Shown here one piece after another: positions 17,921-26,463 of a stretch of 64,000 bases of DNA. Positions within the stretch are counted from its first letter, which is position 1; each line of letters opens with the position of its first letter. Made by a program: the position numbers and the translations under genes. Origin of the DNA: DASRAJ01 sp035638255 (GTDB lineage Bacteria; Bacteroidota; Bacteroidia; Chitinophagales; UBA10324); contig DASRAJ010000055.1 of NCBI GenBank assembly GCA_035638255.1, positions 1-64,000 on the forward strand, read 5' to 3'. A model generated the notes under the pieces. The model ran no database searches. It worked only from the letters and a program-made list of their open reading frames with translations, and was not told the DNA's origin.

Positions 17921-19027
17921 ATGAACCAGCTTTTCACCATCGGCATCGAAGAAGAATTCATGATCATTGATCCTGAAACGCGCGAGCTTGTGTCGCACAT
18001 GCATGAGGTGGTGGAAGGGGGGAAGACGATTTTGAATGAGCAGGTGAAAGCTGAGATGCACAAAGCCGTGGTCGAGTTGGGAACCAACATTTGTCATGAT
18101 GTGAAAGAAGCGCGCGCAGAAGTGAAGAAGCTTCGGAGCATTATTTCCGGGATTGCTCAAAATCAAAATTGCCGCATCGGCGGCGCAGGCGCTCATCCGT
18201 TCTCACGGTGGCAGGATGCGCTCATCACCGATCATCCGCGCTACCAGGAGATCGTGAATGAGATGCAGGATGCGGCGAGAAGCAATTTGATTTTTGGGTT
18301 GCATGTACACGTAGGAATTGATTCGCGTCACACAGGGATACAAATTATGAATGGGGTGCGCTATCTGCTGCCGCACATCTTTGCGCTGTCCACCAACTCA
18401 CCTTTCTGGCTCGGTAGAAAAACAGGTTTCAAATCGTATCGCTCCAAAGTGTTTGACAAATTTCCGCGTACCGGTATTCCTGAAAACTTCAGCAGCGTAA
18501 GTGAGTTTGATGAGTACGTTGCCTTACTCGTAAAGACAAAATGCATTGACGACGGAAAAAAAATCTGGTGGGATCTGCGGCTTCATCCCGTCTATTCCAC
18601 TCTTGAATTCCGCATCTGTGATGTGCCCATGCGATTGGATGAAACAATTGCTCTCGCTGCCATAATGCAGGCCGTAGTGGCGAAGCAATACAAGCTGATG
18701 CAGCAGAATCTCAGCTTCCGCAGCTATAAGCGCGCACTCATCAATGAAAATAAATGGCGCGCTGCCCGATACGGTATTGAAGGCAAGATGATTGATTTTG
18801 GAAAAGAAGAAGAAGTTCCATTCCCTCAATTAGTGGATGAACTGTTTGAATTTGTGGATGATGTGGTGGATGATCTTAATTCCCGCGATGAAGTAAATTA
18901 CCTGCGTACAATTTTGAAGACGGGCACCGGCGCTGATCGTCAGTTAAAAGTGTTTGATGAAAGCGGAGGCGACTTGAAAAAAGTAGTTGACTTCATTGTG
19001 CAGGAAACGAATATCGGTCTCGGGTAA
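17921..19027 (+). CDS. YbdK-type carboxylate-amine ligase (GCS2 family)
   Basis: 368 residues, the usual size for YbdK/GCS2 enzymes. The glutamate-cysteine-ligase-2 motif IGIEEEFMI is at residues 7-15. LFGLHVHVGID and LEFRICDVPM are further family motifs, and a helical C-terminus follows. Members join a carboxylate (often glutamate) to an amine using ATP; E. coli YbdK has weak glutamate-cysteine ligase activity. Here the neighbours (two ATP-grasp-like proteins and a glutamine amidotransferase) point to a multistep amide or peptide-forming pathway rather than glutathione synthesis. The stop is followed by a 228-bp gap before the T9SS gene. Confidence 0.9.
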   Translation: MNQLFTIGIEEEFMIIDPETRELVSHMHEVVEGGKTILNEQVKAEMHKAVVELGTNICHDVKEARAEVKKLRSIISGIAQNQNCRIGGAGAHPFSRWQDALITDHPRYQEIVNEMQDAARSNLIFGLHVHVGIDSRHTGIQIMNGVRYLLPHIFALSTNSPFWLGRKTGFKSYRSKVFDKFPRTGIPENFSSVSEFDEYVALLVKTKCIDDGKKIWWDLRLHPVYSTLEFRICDVPMRLDETIALAAIMQAVVAKQYKLMQQNLSFRSYKRALINENKWRAARYGIEGKMIDFGKEEEVPFPQLVDELFEFVDDVVDDLNSRDEVNYLRTILKTGTGADRQLKVFDESGGDLKKVVDFIVQETNIGLG

Positions 19028-19255
19028 AATATTTCGGGATGCATGAACCCAGCAAATCCCCGTGTCTGAAAATCTTATTGCGTTCTCAGTTCTTCCCGCT
19101 GCAGCATTCAAGTTTATCAAGCCGAGCTATGTCAAGAGAAATCTTGAGAGTTTGCCTGAATGGTTTGCAGGGGAAGTTTGAAGTTCTGAATACCCTTCAC
19201 TGTTGCATAAACGATTTAACTTTATCCTGCATTCAGGATTTTAAAACTCAAATCA

Positions 19256-21022
19256 ATGAAAAGACAAGTTTACCTCTCAATTCTTTTGTTAAGTTTTATT
19301 TCTCTTGCAAATGCCCAACCCGTTTATCAATGGGCAAAAAGCATAGGAGGGAATGGGTATGATGCCGGATCAACAATACAAAGTGACCCACCTGGTAATA
19401 TATATATCGCAGGTGACTTTCAGGATACCGTAGATTTTGATCCCGGACCCGGTGCTGCAGACCTGATTGGAGCTGATGGCTCAAATCAAAGTTTTTTTAT
19501 TGCTAAATATGATAACTCCGGAAATTATCTGTGGGCCTTCGGAATCGGAAATACACCTTATGCAGTATGTTCCTCTTTTAGATTAGATCATGAAGGCAAC
19601 GTGTTTGCCACGGGTTACTTTTCGAATAAAGTGGACTTTGATCCGGGTCCTGATACAAATGCTCTTAATGCCGGGAGTAGCATTGATATTTTCATTGCAA
19701 AATACAATGCTAACGGAGAATATGTTTGGGCAAAAAGAATCGGAAGTTATCTTAATGACTATTCTAATTCAATCCAATTGGATGATGCAAGTAATATTTA
19801 CATCACGGGATCTTATTCTGACACTGTTGATTTTGAACCGGGGGCAGGTACTGCCTTTCTTTATCCTGAGGGTTTTGGAAACGGAGCGGGAGATATTTTT
19901 ATAGCCAGTTATGATTCATCCGGTCACTACATCTGGGCAAAGGGAGTTGGCGGAAATGATGGTGGTGATGAGGGCTACTATGTATGTTTAGATGACTCTG
20001 ATAATGTTTATGCAGGAGGAATTTTCATTGGAACCGTTGATTTTGATCCGGGTGCCGGCATTGATAATCACACAGCATCCCCATTTTATTATGGCTCTAT
20101 TTTTTTTACTAAGTATGATGCTTCAGGAAATTTTAAATGGGCAAAAACTCTGGGTGGTAATGGAGGAGAGAATTTACATTGCATGCAGGTGAAATCCAGC
20201 GGCGACTCAACAAATATTTATTTGTCAGGCGATATATATTTTACTACTGATTTTGATCCCGGACCTGATACTGCTGATTTATCTTCGGGCAGTAATTTCA
20301 GTAATACAATATTCATTGCTAAATACAGTGGTAATGGCAACTACATGTGGGCTAAAGGAATTCAGTCTGTTGGTTATTACGGATACAGCGGCTACAATTC
20401 AATCCAGGTTGACAGCTTTGAAAATATTTATCTCGCCGGTACATGCAAAGAGACATTTGATTTTGATCCGGGAATAGGGTCAACTATTCTCAGCTCACCG
20501 GGGCTTTATCAATTTTATATCGCCAAATACAATTCTTCAGGAGACGTCTTATGGGCTACGGAGGATGGCGCGAAAGGATACCAGCTCTATCACAATTCTG
20601 TTTGTTTAGATGCTGCAAACAATCTTTATGTAACGAGTGGTTTTGCAGGTTCTGCTGACCTTGATCCGGGGATTGATTCTGCGATCTTTGTTGGAACCGG
20701 CAGTATTTCCGATCCTCCGGATATTTTCTTCGCAAAGTATTCTACTGCCATTCCAACAGAAAATGCAGGCACTGACCAAAATAAGAATGGAATAAAAATC
20801 TTTCCAAATCCTGCCTCTGATAATTGCAAGATCACCTATTCCATTGAAGCAACTGCAAGACTTACGTTCACGGATGCATACGGGAGAGTGGTAAAACAGC
20901 TTATTCTCTATCCTGATCTCCACAACCAAGTTGTAGATGTTGATGATCTTCCCACAGGGATTTTTATTGTGCGATTACAATCCGGCAATCACTTTTGGTC
21001 GCAAAAGATGGTGAAGGAATAA
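19256..21022 (+). CDS. T9SS protein with SBBP-type beta-propeller repeats
   Basis: 588 residues with a signal peptide (MKRQVYLSILLLSFISLANAQ). Seven repeats carry the VDFDPG(P/A) motif together with IYIAGDF, FFIAKYDNSGNYLWA and WAKSIGG, as in SBBP beta-propeller proteins. The C-terminus is a T9SS type A sorting domain (IFPNPASDNCKITY, PTGIFIVRL, QKMVKE). It sits between the GCS2 ligase and the amidotransferase but shows no sign of belonging to that pathway; it may be an insertion into the cluster. Likely surface or secreted; ligand unknown. Confidence 0.9.
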   Translation: MKRQVYLSILLLSFISLANAQPVYQWAKSIGGNGYDAGSTIQSDPPGNIYIAGDFQDTVDFDPGPGAADLIGADGSNQSFFIAKYDNSGNYLWAFGIGNTPYAVCSSFRLDHEGNVFATGYFSNKVDFDPGPDTNALNAGSSIDIFIAKYNANGEYVWAKRIGSYLNDYSNSIQLDDASNIYITGSYSDTVDFEPGAGTAFLYPEGFGNGAGDIFIASYDSSGHYIWAKGVGGNDGGDEGYYVCLDDSDNVYAGGIFIGTVDFDPGAGIDNHTASPFYYGSIFFTKYDASGNFKWAKTLGGNGGENLHCMQVKSSGDSTNIYLSGDIYFTTDFDPGPDTADLSSGSNFSNTIFIAKYSGNGNYMWAKGIQSVGYYGYSGYNSIQVDSFENIYLAGTCKETFDFDPGIGSTILSSPGLYQFYIAKYNSSGDVLWATEDGAKGYQLYHNSVCLDAANNLYVTSGFAGSADLDPGIDSAIFVGTGSISDPPDIFFAKYSTAIPTENAGTDQNKNGIKIFPNPASDNCKITYSIEATARLTFTDAYGRVVKQLILYPDLHNQVVDVDDLPTGIFIVRLQSGNHFWSQKMVKE

Positions 21023-21175
21023 AAATTTTCTACAGCTCCGCATAGATGTTGAAAGCTTTCTTCCCTGAAACTTTCTTATTCATCTGCCTGTTTCCACCTT
21101 TGGCCAAATGACTTCTATGGGTTTTTTCTTTACCTCACAAAAATTAATCTTGCTTCACTGAAGTATCTTTACTGA

Positions 21176-22012
21176 ATGATGGATAAGCCGTCAATAAGAG
21201 TTGCAGTGCTTGACATGTACAACCGCCATCCCAACCAGGGAATGCGTGGAATCCGGAGCCTTCTTTATTTGGAATCGAAGAAGATTGATGCGCAGATTCG
21301 GTGGCATGTATTTGATGTCCGATCTGCTGAAGAACTCCCTGATGACAGCTATGACATTTATATTTCTTCCGGCGGGCCCGGCAGTCCCTTAGAAAGCAAT
21401 GATCTCTGGGAGAAAAAATATTTCCGGTTGATGGATCACCTCTGGAATTTCAATCTGAAAAACCAGGAGAGAAAAAAACACGTCTTCTTCATTTGTCATT
21501 CCTTTCAACTGATATGCAGGCATTGGAATGTCGGGAAAGTGACGAAAAGACATCGCCCTGCATTCGGGATTTTCCCTGTTCACAAAACAGAGGCGGGCCT
21601 GGAAGAGCCACTCTTTGAAAATTTACCGGAACCATTTTATGCCACTGACTCCCGCGAGTACCAGGTGATTCAACCCAATACGGCGCTCCTTGATGTGGAG
21701 GGATTTAAGATTCTTGCACTGGAAAAAATTCGCCCGCATGTGCAGCTCGAGCGCGCACTCATGGCTGTTCGATTCTCGGATGAATTCATAGGTACGCAAT
21801 TTCACCCTGAGGCCGATCCGCATGGAATGATTCGCTACTTCACACAGCCGGATAAAAAGGAAGCGATCATTAAAAACTATGGTGAGGAAAAATATTATAA
21901 GATGATTGATATGCTCGATGATCCGGAGAAAATTGTGCTCACGCAGAAAACTGTGCTTCCTACTTTTTTGAGAATTGCGTTTGATAGAGTATTGCAGGCG
22001 GAGTACGTATAG
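21176..22012 (+). CDS. Class I glutamine amidotransferase-like protein
   Basis: 278 residues (ATGATG start; the first ATG is used). The class I triad is intact: the nucleophile is C107 in FICHSFQ, and H210 and E212 lie in QFHPEADP. ISSGGPGSP is the oxyanion-loop motif. The usual CxGxQ elbow has Ser for Gly. The protein is larger than simple GATase domains, with a helical C-terminal extension of about 60 residues. It probably releases ammonia from glutamine, or hydrolyses a gamma-glutamyl amide, in the ligase cluster (inference from context). A TAnnTTTA-like element ends a few bases before the start. Confidence 0.85.
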   Translation: MMDKPSIRVAVLDMYNRHPNQGMRGIRSLLYLESKKIDAQIRWHVFDVRSAEELPDDSYDIYISSGGPGSPLESNDLWEKKYFRLMDHLWNFNLKNQERKKHVFFICHSFQLICRHWNVGKVTKRHRPAFGIFPVHKTEAGLEEPLFENLPEPFYATDSREYQVIQPNTALLDVEGFKILALEKIRPHVQLERALMAVRFSDEFIGTQFHPEADPHGMIRYFTQPDKKEAIIKNYGEEKYYKMIDMLDDPEKIVLTQKTVLPTFLRIAFDRVLQAEYV

Positions 22013-22059
22013 CTTGAAATTGTTCCATTCATTTTTTTAACTTTAACCAAAACTGAAAT

Positions 22060-22257
22060 ATGTCATCATTGCTTGTAACAGTAAAAAATAAGAAGGAAGA
22101 AGCATTCGTGAATGAACTGCTCACCAAACTTGGAATTGCTACACACAGACTTTCGACAGAAGAAAAAGAAGATCTTGGGCTTTCTATTTTGATGAAACAA
22201 GCTGACCGCAAAAAAAAAGTTTCTGAGAGCGAAATCATGAAAAAACTTCACAGCTAA
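22060..22257 (+). CDS. Antitoxin of a RelE/ParE-type pair
   Basis: 65 residues, charged and helical (NKKEEAFVNELL, STEEKEDLGLSILMKQADRKKKV). Its size and place, 11 bp upstream of a RelE-like toxin gene, support an antitoxin. I see no standard DNA-binding fold. A TAACTTTA element lies about 15 bp upstream of the start. Confidence 0.75.
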   Translation: MSSLLVTVKNKKEEAFVNELLTKLGIATHRLSTEEKEDLGLSILMKQADRKKKVSESEIMKKLHS

Positions 22258-22268
22258 ATTTCTCTCAT

Positions 22269-22535
22269 GTGAAGGTTGAATATCTTGAAAAGTTTTCACG
22301 GGACCTTAATAAAATTACTGATAAGAAAGTAAAGGCATCGGTGTCACAAATAATTGAAGAGCTGAAAGTTGCTCCTTCACCTGACCAGATTCGAAACTTG
22401 AAAAAACTTCATGGAGTTAAGAATGCGTATAGAATAAGAACCGGTGATTACAGAATAGGAATCTTCATTGAACAGGATAAAATCGAGCTTGCCCGAATTG
22501 CAAATCGTAAAGAGATATATCGGTTGTTTCCCTGA
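22269..22535 (+). CDS. RelE/ParE family toxin
   Basis: 88 residues with the family pattern: KVEYLEKFSRDLNKI at the start, then IIEELKVAP, LKKLHGVKNAYRIRTGDYRIGIF and RIANRKEIYRLFP. The G-x-YRI-R-GDYRIG strand pair is typical of RelE/ParE toxins. Known relatives either cleave ribosome-bound mRNA or poison gyrase; the type cannot be decided here. The pair is lodged between the amidotransferase and the second ATP-grasp-like gene. Confidence 0.88.
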   Translation: MKVEYLEKFSRDLNKITDKKVKASVSQIIEELKVAPSPDQIRNLKKLHGVKNAYRIRTGDYRIGIFIEQDKIELARIANRKEIYRLFP

Positions 22536-22568
22536 GCAGCTATGTCCGTACTTCTTTTTTCCAAGGAA

Positions 22569-22576
22569 TAAATTTG
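22569..22576 (+). promoter_or_regulatory. Possible -7 promoter element (TAAATTTG)
   Basis: Matches TAnnTTTG and ends only 4 bp before the ATG at 22581, so transcription from it would give a nearly leaderless mRNA. No clear -33 element. Confidence 0.4.
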
Positions 22577-22580
22577 CCTA

Positions 22581-23774
22581 ATGATTTCTATTTATCGCGA
22601 TCAATATAACGCCGATTTTTCAGAAGAGAAATATCAAAATTTTCTTCATGATCTTAATGCTGAAGCAGGCTATCATATTGACTTTCGCATTGCAGAAACA
22701 CCACTCTTTGTTCCTAAAGAATTTTCTGAAAAACTCTTCAGGGCGAGTGATGAAATTCTGAAACAACTGACAAGTGAAGAATATTTTCACCAATCCGCTT
22801 CGGCAATTCCTTCTCAACTGAATGTTCCGCACGAATCAAAGAAACCGACAACTATTGCATTGGATTTTGCCGTTTGCAAAAATGAAAGCGGTGAGTTGCT
22901 CCCGCAGTTGATCGAGTTGCAGGCCTTTCCTTCCCTGTTCGGTTATCAGCATTGGCTGGCAAAAAAATACCGTGAGCATTTTACGATTCCTGATACAGTG
23001 GACCACTTATTCAGCGGATTAAATCAGGACTCCTACATTACAATGCTTCGTGAGTGGATTGTGGCTAATGAAAATCCTGAGAACGTGGTGCTCCTCGAGA
23101 TTGAGCCCGAGAAGCAAAAGACCCGGGTAGATTTTGAGCTTACAAAAAAATATCTCGGGATAAACTACCTGTGCATCAGCAAAGTGATTCGGGAAGGAAG
23201 AAAACTTTTTTATGAAAAGGATGGAAGGAAAATTCCGATCACAAGAATTTACAATCGTGTGATCTTCGACGAACTGGTGAAAAGAAAAGATCTGCAATGT
23301 CAGTTTCATCTTACTGAAGATGTGGATGTGCAGTGGGTGAGTCATCCGAATTGGTTTTTCCGCATCAGTAAGTTTTCACTTCCTTTTCTCGACAGCCGCT
23401 ATGTTCCGAAAACAAATTTCCTGAATGAGCTAAAAGAAATTCCGGGTGATCTTGAGAATTATGTTTTGAAACCGCTGTTCTCTTTTGCCGGCGCAGGAGT
23501 TTTCTTTGACGTTACAAAAGATATCGTTGACAGCATTAAAGATCGAAGCAATTACATTCTACAGCGAAAAGTGAATTATGAACCCGTGTTACGTGCTCCC
23601 GATGGTACGGTGAAAACAGAAATCCGGATTCTCTTTCTGTGGCTTGATGAATTCGAAAAACCGAAGCCCGTGATCAGCGTCGTCCGATTGAGCAGGGGAA
23701 AAATGATTGGTGTCGATTTTAACAAGAACAAGACCTGGGTGGGAGGAAGCGTGGGATTTTTTGAAACAAATTGA
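22581..23774 (+). CDS. ATP-grasp-like protein of the amidoligase cluster
   Basis: 397 residues with no name I can give with certainty. The second half has ATP-grasp hallmarks: YVLKPLFSFAGAGVFF (K297 and a flexible Gly/Ala loop), YILQRKV as hinge, TEIRILFLW (E347, R349), and Asn-rich residues in GVDFNKNKTW. The N-terminal half (IELQAFPSLFGYQHWLAKKY) looks like a separate substrate domain; the arrangement recalls glutathionylspermidine-synthase-type ligases. With the first ATP-grasp, GCS2 and amidotransferase genes it suggests stepwise amide-bond synthesis. No signal peptide, so cytoplasmic. Confidence 0.7.
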   Translation: MISIYRDQYNADFSEEKYQNFLHDLNAEAGYHIDFRIAETPLFVPKEFSEKLFRASDEILKQLTSEEYFHQSASAIPSQLNVPHESKKPTTIALDFAVCKNESGELLPQLIELQAFPSLFGYQHWLAKKYREHFTIPDTVDHLFSGLNQDSYITMLREWIVANENPENVVLLEIEPEKQKTRVDFELTKKYLGINYLCISKVIREGRKLFYEKDGRKIPITRIYNRVIFDELVKRKDLQCQFHLTEDVDVQWVSHPNWFFRISKFSLPFLDSRYVPKTNFLNELKEIPGDLENYVLKPLFSFAGAGVFFDVTKDIVDSIKDRSNYILQRKVNYEPVLRAPDGTVKTEIRILFLWLDEFEKPKPVISVVRLSRGKMIGVDFNKNKTWVGGSVGFFETN

Positions 23775-23817
23775 GCCGGAGTTTTTTATTTTCTGTCAAT
23801 TAGATTTTTCACTGCTG

Positions 23818-23825
23818 TACTTTTG
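23818..23825 (+). promoter_or_regulatory. Possible -7 promoter element (TACTTTTG)
   Basis: A TAnnTTTG match 18 bp upstream of the ATG at 23844, before the redoxin/monooxygenase pair. The -33 element is unclear. Confidence 0.4.
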
Positions 23826-23843
23826 AACTTTCACCTTGCTAAA

Positions 23844-24416
23844 ATGAAACTGCTGCATCTTTTCCTGGTCATTTTTTGTGTTTCAGTTATTGGAAGTTGT
23901 GCGAAGAAGCAAAAGCTGGATTTCAGCCTGCAGCTTCCAACAGTGGAACACCAAAAGTTTTCTTTCAGCGAATTGCAAAACAATAAAGCATCTATTATTC
24001 TTTTTCTGCAGCCCGAATGTCCATTCTGCAACTCGTATGGAAAAACACTCCGCTTACTTGACAGCGTGTTTCAATCACAGCAAGTGAGAATGTACGGGGT
24101 GGTTGCGGGTAAATTTTATCCTGACAGTGAGATTGTTTCTTATAAGGAAAAATTTCAGTTGCAGTTTCCGTTTCTTCTTGATCCTGATTTTGTGCTTAAG
24201 AAAGATCTCAAGGCATCAGTAACGCCGCAGGCATATTTGGTTGATGCAAAAGGAAACGTGATCTATCACGGGATGATTGACAATTGGGGATATGAAATCG
24301 GAAAAGCCCGTGCTCATGCCACGGAGTTTTATCTCACGGAAGCGGTGAATAATTTTCTTGCAGGCAAACCGATTGCAAGTGATTCAACAAAAGCTGTGGG
24401 ATGTTACATTCAATGA
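23844..24416 (+). CDS. Lipoprotein thioredoxin-fold (redoxin) protein
   Basis: 190 residues from ATG 23844; a TTG at 23823 is rejected because the signal peptide begins at MKLLHLFLV. The lipobox VIGSC gives a lipidated Cys at residue 19. The thioredoxin-like active site is C59-P-F-C62, in FLQPECPFCNSYG, and the cis-proline is in VTPQAYLVD. This fits the AhpC/TSA-redoxin class of ResA/TlpA-like proteins. It overlaps the next gene by ATGA, so the two are translationally coupled. It may keep the cysteines of the downstream haem c protein reduced for haem attachment (inference). Confidence 0.85.
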   Translation: MKLLHLFLVIFCVSVIGSCAKKQKLDFSLQLPTVEHQKFSFSELQNNKASIILFLQPECPFCNSYGKTLRLLDSVFQSQQVRMYGVVAGKFYPDSEIVSYKEKFQLQFPFLLDPDFVLKKDLKASVTPQAYLVDAKGNVIYHGMIDNWGYEIGKARAHATEFYLTEAVNNFLAGKPIASDSTKAVGCYIQ

Positions 24417-25855
24417 AAAGCCCCCGCACAACCGCTGATGGAGTTTTCCCGAAAAGATTTCCGAAAAAATCGGGACGAGCGGAACAGGTCAACCGCCGTC
24501 AGGATTTGCGACTCGCCATCGGTGCAATCATTTTTTCCATCGGTGTAATCATCTTCTCTTCCTGCCAACCAAAAAAGCAAATCTCTTTCGCTGCTGACGT
24601 TGCGCCAATCATCTATCAGCATTGCAGCAACTGCCATCATCCCGGAACTGCGGCACCGTTTAACCTGCTCACATTTCAGGATGCAGCGAAACGATCACTC
24701 ACCATCAAAGCAGTCATTGATAAACACATCATGCCGCCATGGCCGGCTGACCCGTCGTACTCACACTTCTGTGATGAAAATTTTTTGAGCCGGGAAGAAA
24801 TTCAAACGATTGATCATTGGGTTGATCAAGGCTCATTGCCGGGTGATCTTACCAAAGTTCCAGCCGTCCCTTCATTTCCGAAAGGCTCACTGATTGGGAC
24901 TCCCGACCTCACTTTGCATATCAAACCATTTTTGGTGAAGGGAGATAACACCGATCGTTTTATGGTGATGAAAATTCCATTTGAACTGCCGCGTGACACG
25001 TTCATACGCGCTATAGAATTTGTGCCGGGTTGCAAATATATCCATCATGTGAATGGTCATTTGATTTGCTTTGATGACAGGAAGAAGAAAGATGTTTTTG
25101 ATGGTGATTATGTGCTCGACACTAAAGATGAAACGCGCGATGACGTGCTGAAGAAAATGCAACTGCTCAATGACGATGGATCAAATCCGAGAAAAGAATT
25201 ATCGGCAACGAATTATTTACCGGGAGTTTTCGGAACCATTTACCCTGAAGGCATCGGGGGATTCTTCACAACGAAAGAAAATCTTGTTTACCTCAACGAC
25301 ATTCACTATGGCCCTTCTTCCGAAGATGTGCTCGATACATCTTATGTGAATATTTTCTTCAGCAACAAACCGCCGGTGCGCCCCACGAAGGAAATTCAAC
25401 TCGGAACGCTCGGTGTGAGTGATATCATTCCACCCCTGGTGATCCAACCCGACACCGTGATGACTTTTGTGACGCGTGCAAAAATTCTGAATGACATTTC
25501 ATTGCTTACTATAAATCCTCACATGCACCTTCTTGGAAAATCTTTTCTTGCTTATGCAATAGAACCAAACGGAGATACTATTCCTCTCATCCGAATCCGC
25601 AACTGGGATTTTCGCTGGCAATATTTTTACACCTATAAAAAAATGCTGCACATTCCTGCGGGATCCATTATTGAAGTAGTGGCTGTGATGGACAACACCC
25701 TGAGTAATCCAAACAATCCGAATCATCCGCCGAAGCAAGTGGAAGGAAGAAATGGAAGCATGAGGAGTTCTGATGAGATGCTGCAATTCATCATGACGTT
25801 TTTGCCATATCAGGCGGGAGATGAGAATATCAGTTTAGAGATTTCGGAGCCATAA
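24413..25855 (+). CDS. Lipoprotein haem c / copper type II monooxygenase-like fusion
   Basis: 480 residues from ATG 24413. A lipobox-like IIFSSC puts the lipid Cys at 51, so the signal peptide is unusually far in; the preceding 30 residues are coded partly by dispersed repeats. A cytochrome c motif follows, C71-x2-C74-H75. Copper ligands of peptidylglycine-monooxygenase type can be placed: H211-H212, H298 (DIHYG), H370-x-H372 (PHMHLLGK) and M456 (SSDEM). Unlike its relative at 10138 it has no T9SS tail and is membrane-anchored. Its coupling with a redoxin lipoprotein suggests a periplasmic or surface redox unit; the substrate is unknown. Confidence 0.85.
   Translation: MKSPRTTADGVFPKRFPKKSGRAEQVNRRQDLRLAIGAIIFSIGVIIFSSCQPKKQISFAADVAPIIYQHCSNCHHPGTAAPFNLLTFQDAAKRSLTIKAVIDKHIMPPWPADPSYSHFCDENFLSREEIQTIDHWVDQGSLPGDLTKVPAVPSFPKGSLIGTPDLTLHIKPFLVKGDNTDRFMVMKIPFELPRDTFIRAIEFVPGCKYIHHVNGHLICFDDRKKKDVFDGDYVLDTKDETRDDVLKKMQLLNDDGSNPRKELSATNYLPGVFGTIYPEGIGGFFTTKENLVYLNDIHYGPSSEDVLDTSYVNIFFSNKPPVRPTKEIQLGTLGVSDIIPPLVIQPDTVMTFVTRAKILNDISLLTINPHMHLLGKSFLAYAIEPNGDTIPLIRIRNWDFRWQYFYTYKKMLHIPAGSIIEVVAVMDNTLSNPNNPNHPPKQVEGRNGSMRSSDEMLQFIMTFLPYQAGDENISLEISEP
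24448..24503. repeat. Two dispersed-repeat fragments inside a coding region
   Basis: 24448-24474 is an imperfect hairpin (CCCGA ... TCGGG) of the CCCGAT family. 24489-24503 (TCAACCGCCGTCAGG) matches the start of the 39-bp hairpins at 32183. Both are read through as the N-terminal extension of the monooxygenase lipoprotein. Confidence 0.55.
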
Positions 25856-25879
25856 TTTTTTCAAGGTTGCTCTAAAAGA

Positions 25880-26359
25880 TTATTTACCGAATGATGATAA
25901 ACCAACAGCCATTCCAATGCCCACAGCAATTAATATGAGCGCATAAAAACCAATTACGACAAGGGTCATTATTCCAAAGAACTTAAAACAGGATTTTAAA
26001 TTACTGAGTGAATGTTTGAGAAGAATCTGATCATGTCTCAGTAAAGCGTTTTTCATTTTTGTCGCGAAGTTCAAAAGGTAGTAGCACGGAAAAAAGTAAA
26101 GCAGTGCAAGCAGCAAATAGATTATTGTGAACATTATTCCCACACCTTGCATTGGAAAAGGAGTACCGGACAAGTTAGGAATGGATGACAATACGGAGTT
26201 CATAAAGAACGCTAAAACCACGATCAATCCACAAAACACTAAGCCTACGATCGCAAGAAATTTTGCCCAACCAGCAGTTTCTTTCAGGTACGCGGCTTCC
26301 TCACTATCAATCTCCAAATGAGAAGATGGCATCATCGGTTCAGAAATGATTGTTTCCAT
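25880..26359 (-). CDS. DUF5362-like membrane protein
   Basis: 159 residues from METIISEP at 26359 (an ATG at 26377 is less likely). About four hydrophobic segments are visible (FLAIVGLVFCGLIVVLAFFM, GIMFTIIYLLLALLYFFPCYYLL, FFGIMTLVVIGFYALILIAV and a following helix), with a soluble LRHDQILLKHSLSNLK stretch between. This pattern matches the DUF5362 family of Bacteroidota. Function unknown. Confidence 0.7.
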   Translation of the reverse strand: METIISEPMMPSSHLEIDSEEAAYLKETAGWAKFLAIVGLVFCGLIVVLAFFMNSVLSSIPNLSGTPFPMQGVGIMFTIIYLLLALLYFFPCYYLLNFATKMKNALLRHDQILLKHSLSNLKSCFKFFGIMTLVVIGFYALILIAVGIGMAVGLSSFGK

Positions 26360-26443
26360 ATTGAAAAATTTTATCACAAGGTAAACATTGGTTATGAATT
26401 TTAATTACTTCTTTCTTTTGTGAAGAGCCATTTTTACGGATTG

Positions 26444-26451
26444 TATTTTTG
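26444..26451 (+). promoter_or_regulatory. Possible promoter of the haem A synthase gene
   Basis: TATTTTTG matches the Bacteroidota -7 element; a TTTG at 26417-26420 could be the -33 element, though the 23-bp spacing is slightly long. The ATG follows 12 bp later. Confidence 0.45.
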
Positions 26452-26463
26452 TGCGATAACATC

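Noticed and set aside
19039..19362. 107-codon plus ORF before the SBBP gene
   Set aside because: Overlaps the signal peptide of the real gene in another frame and lacks coding character.
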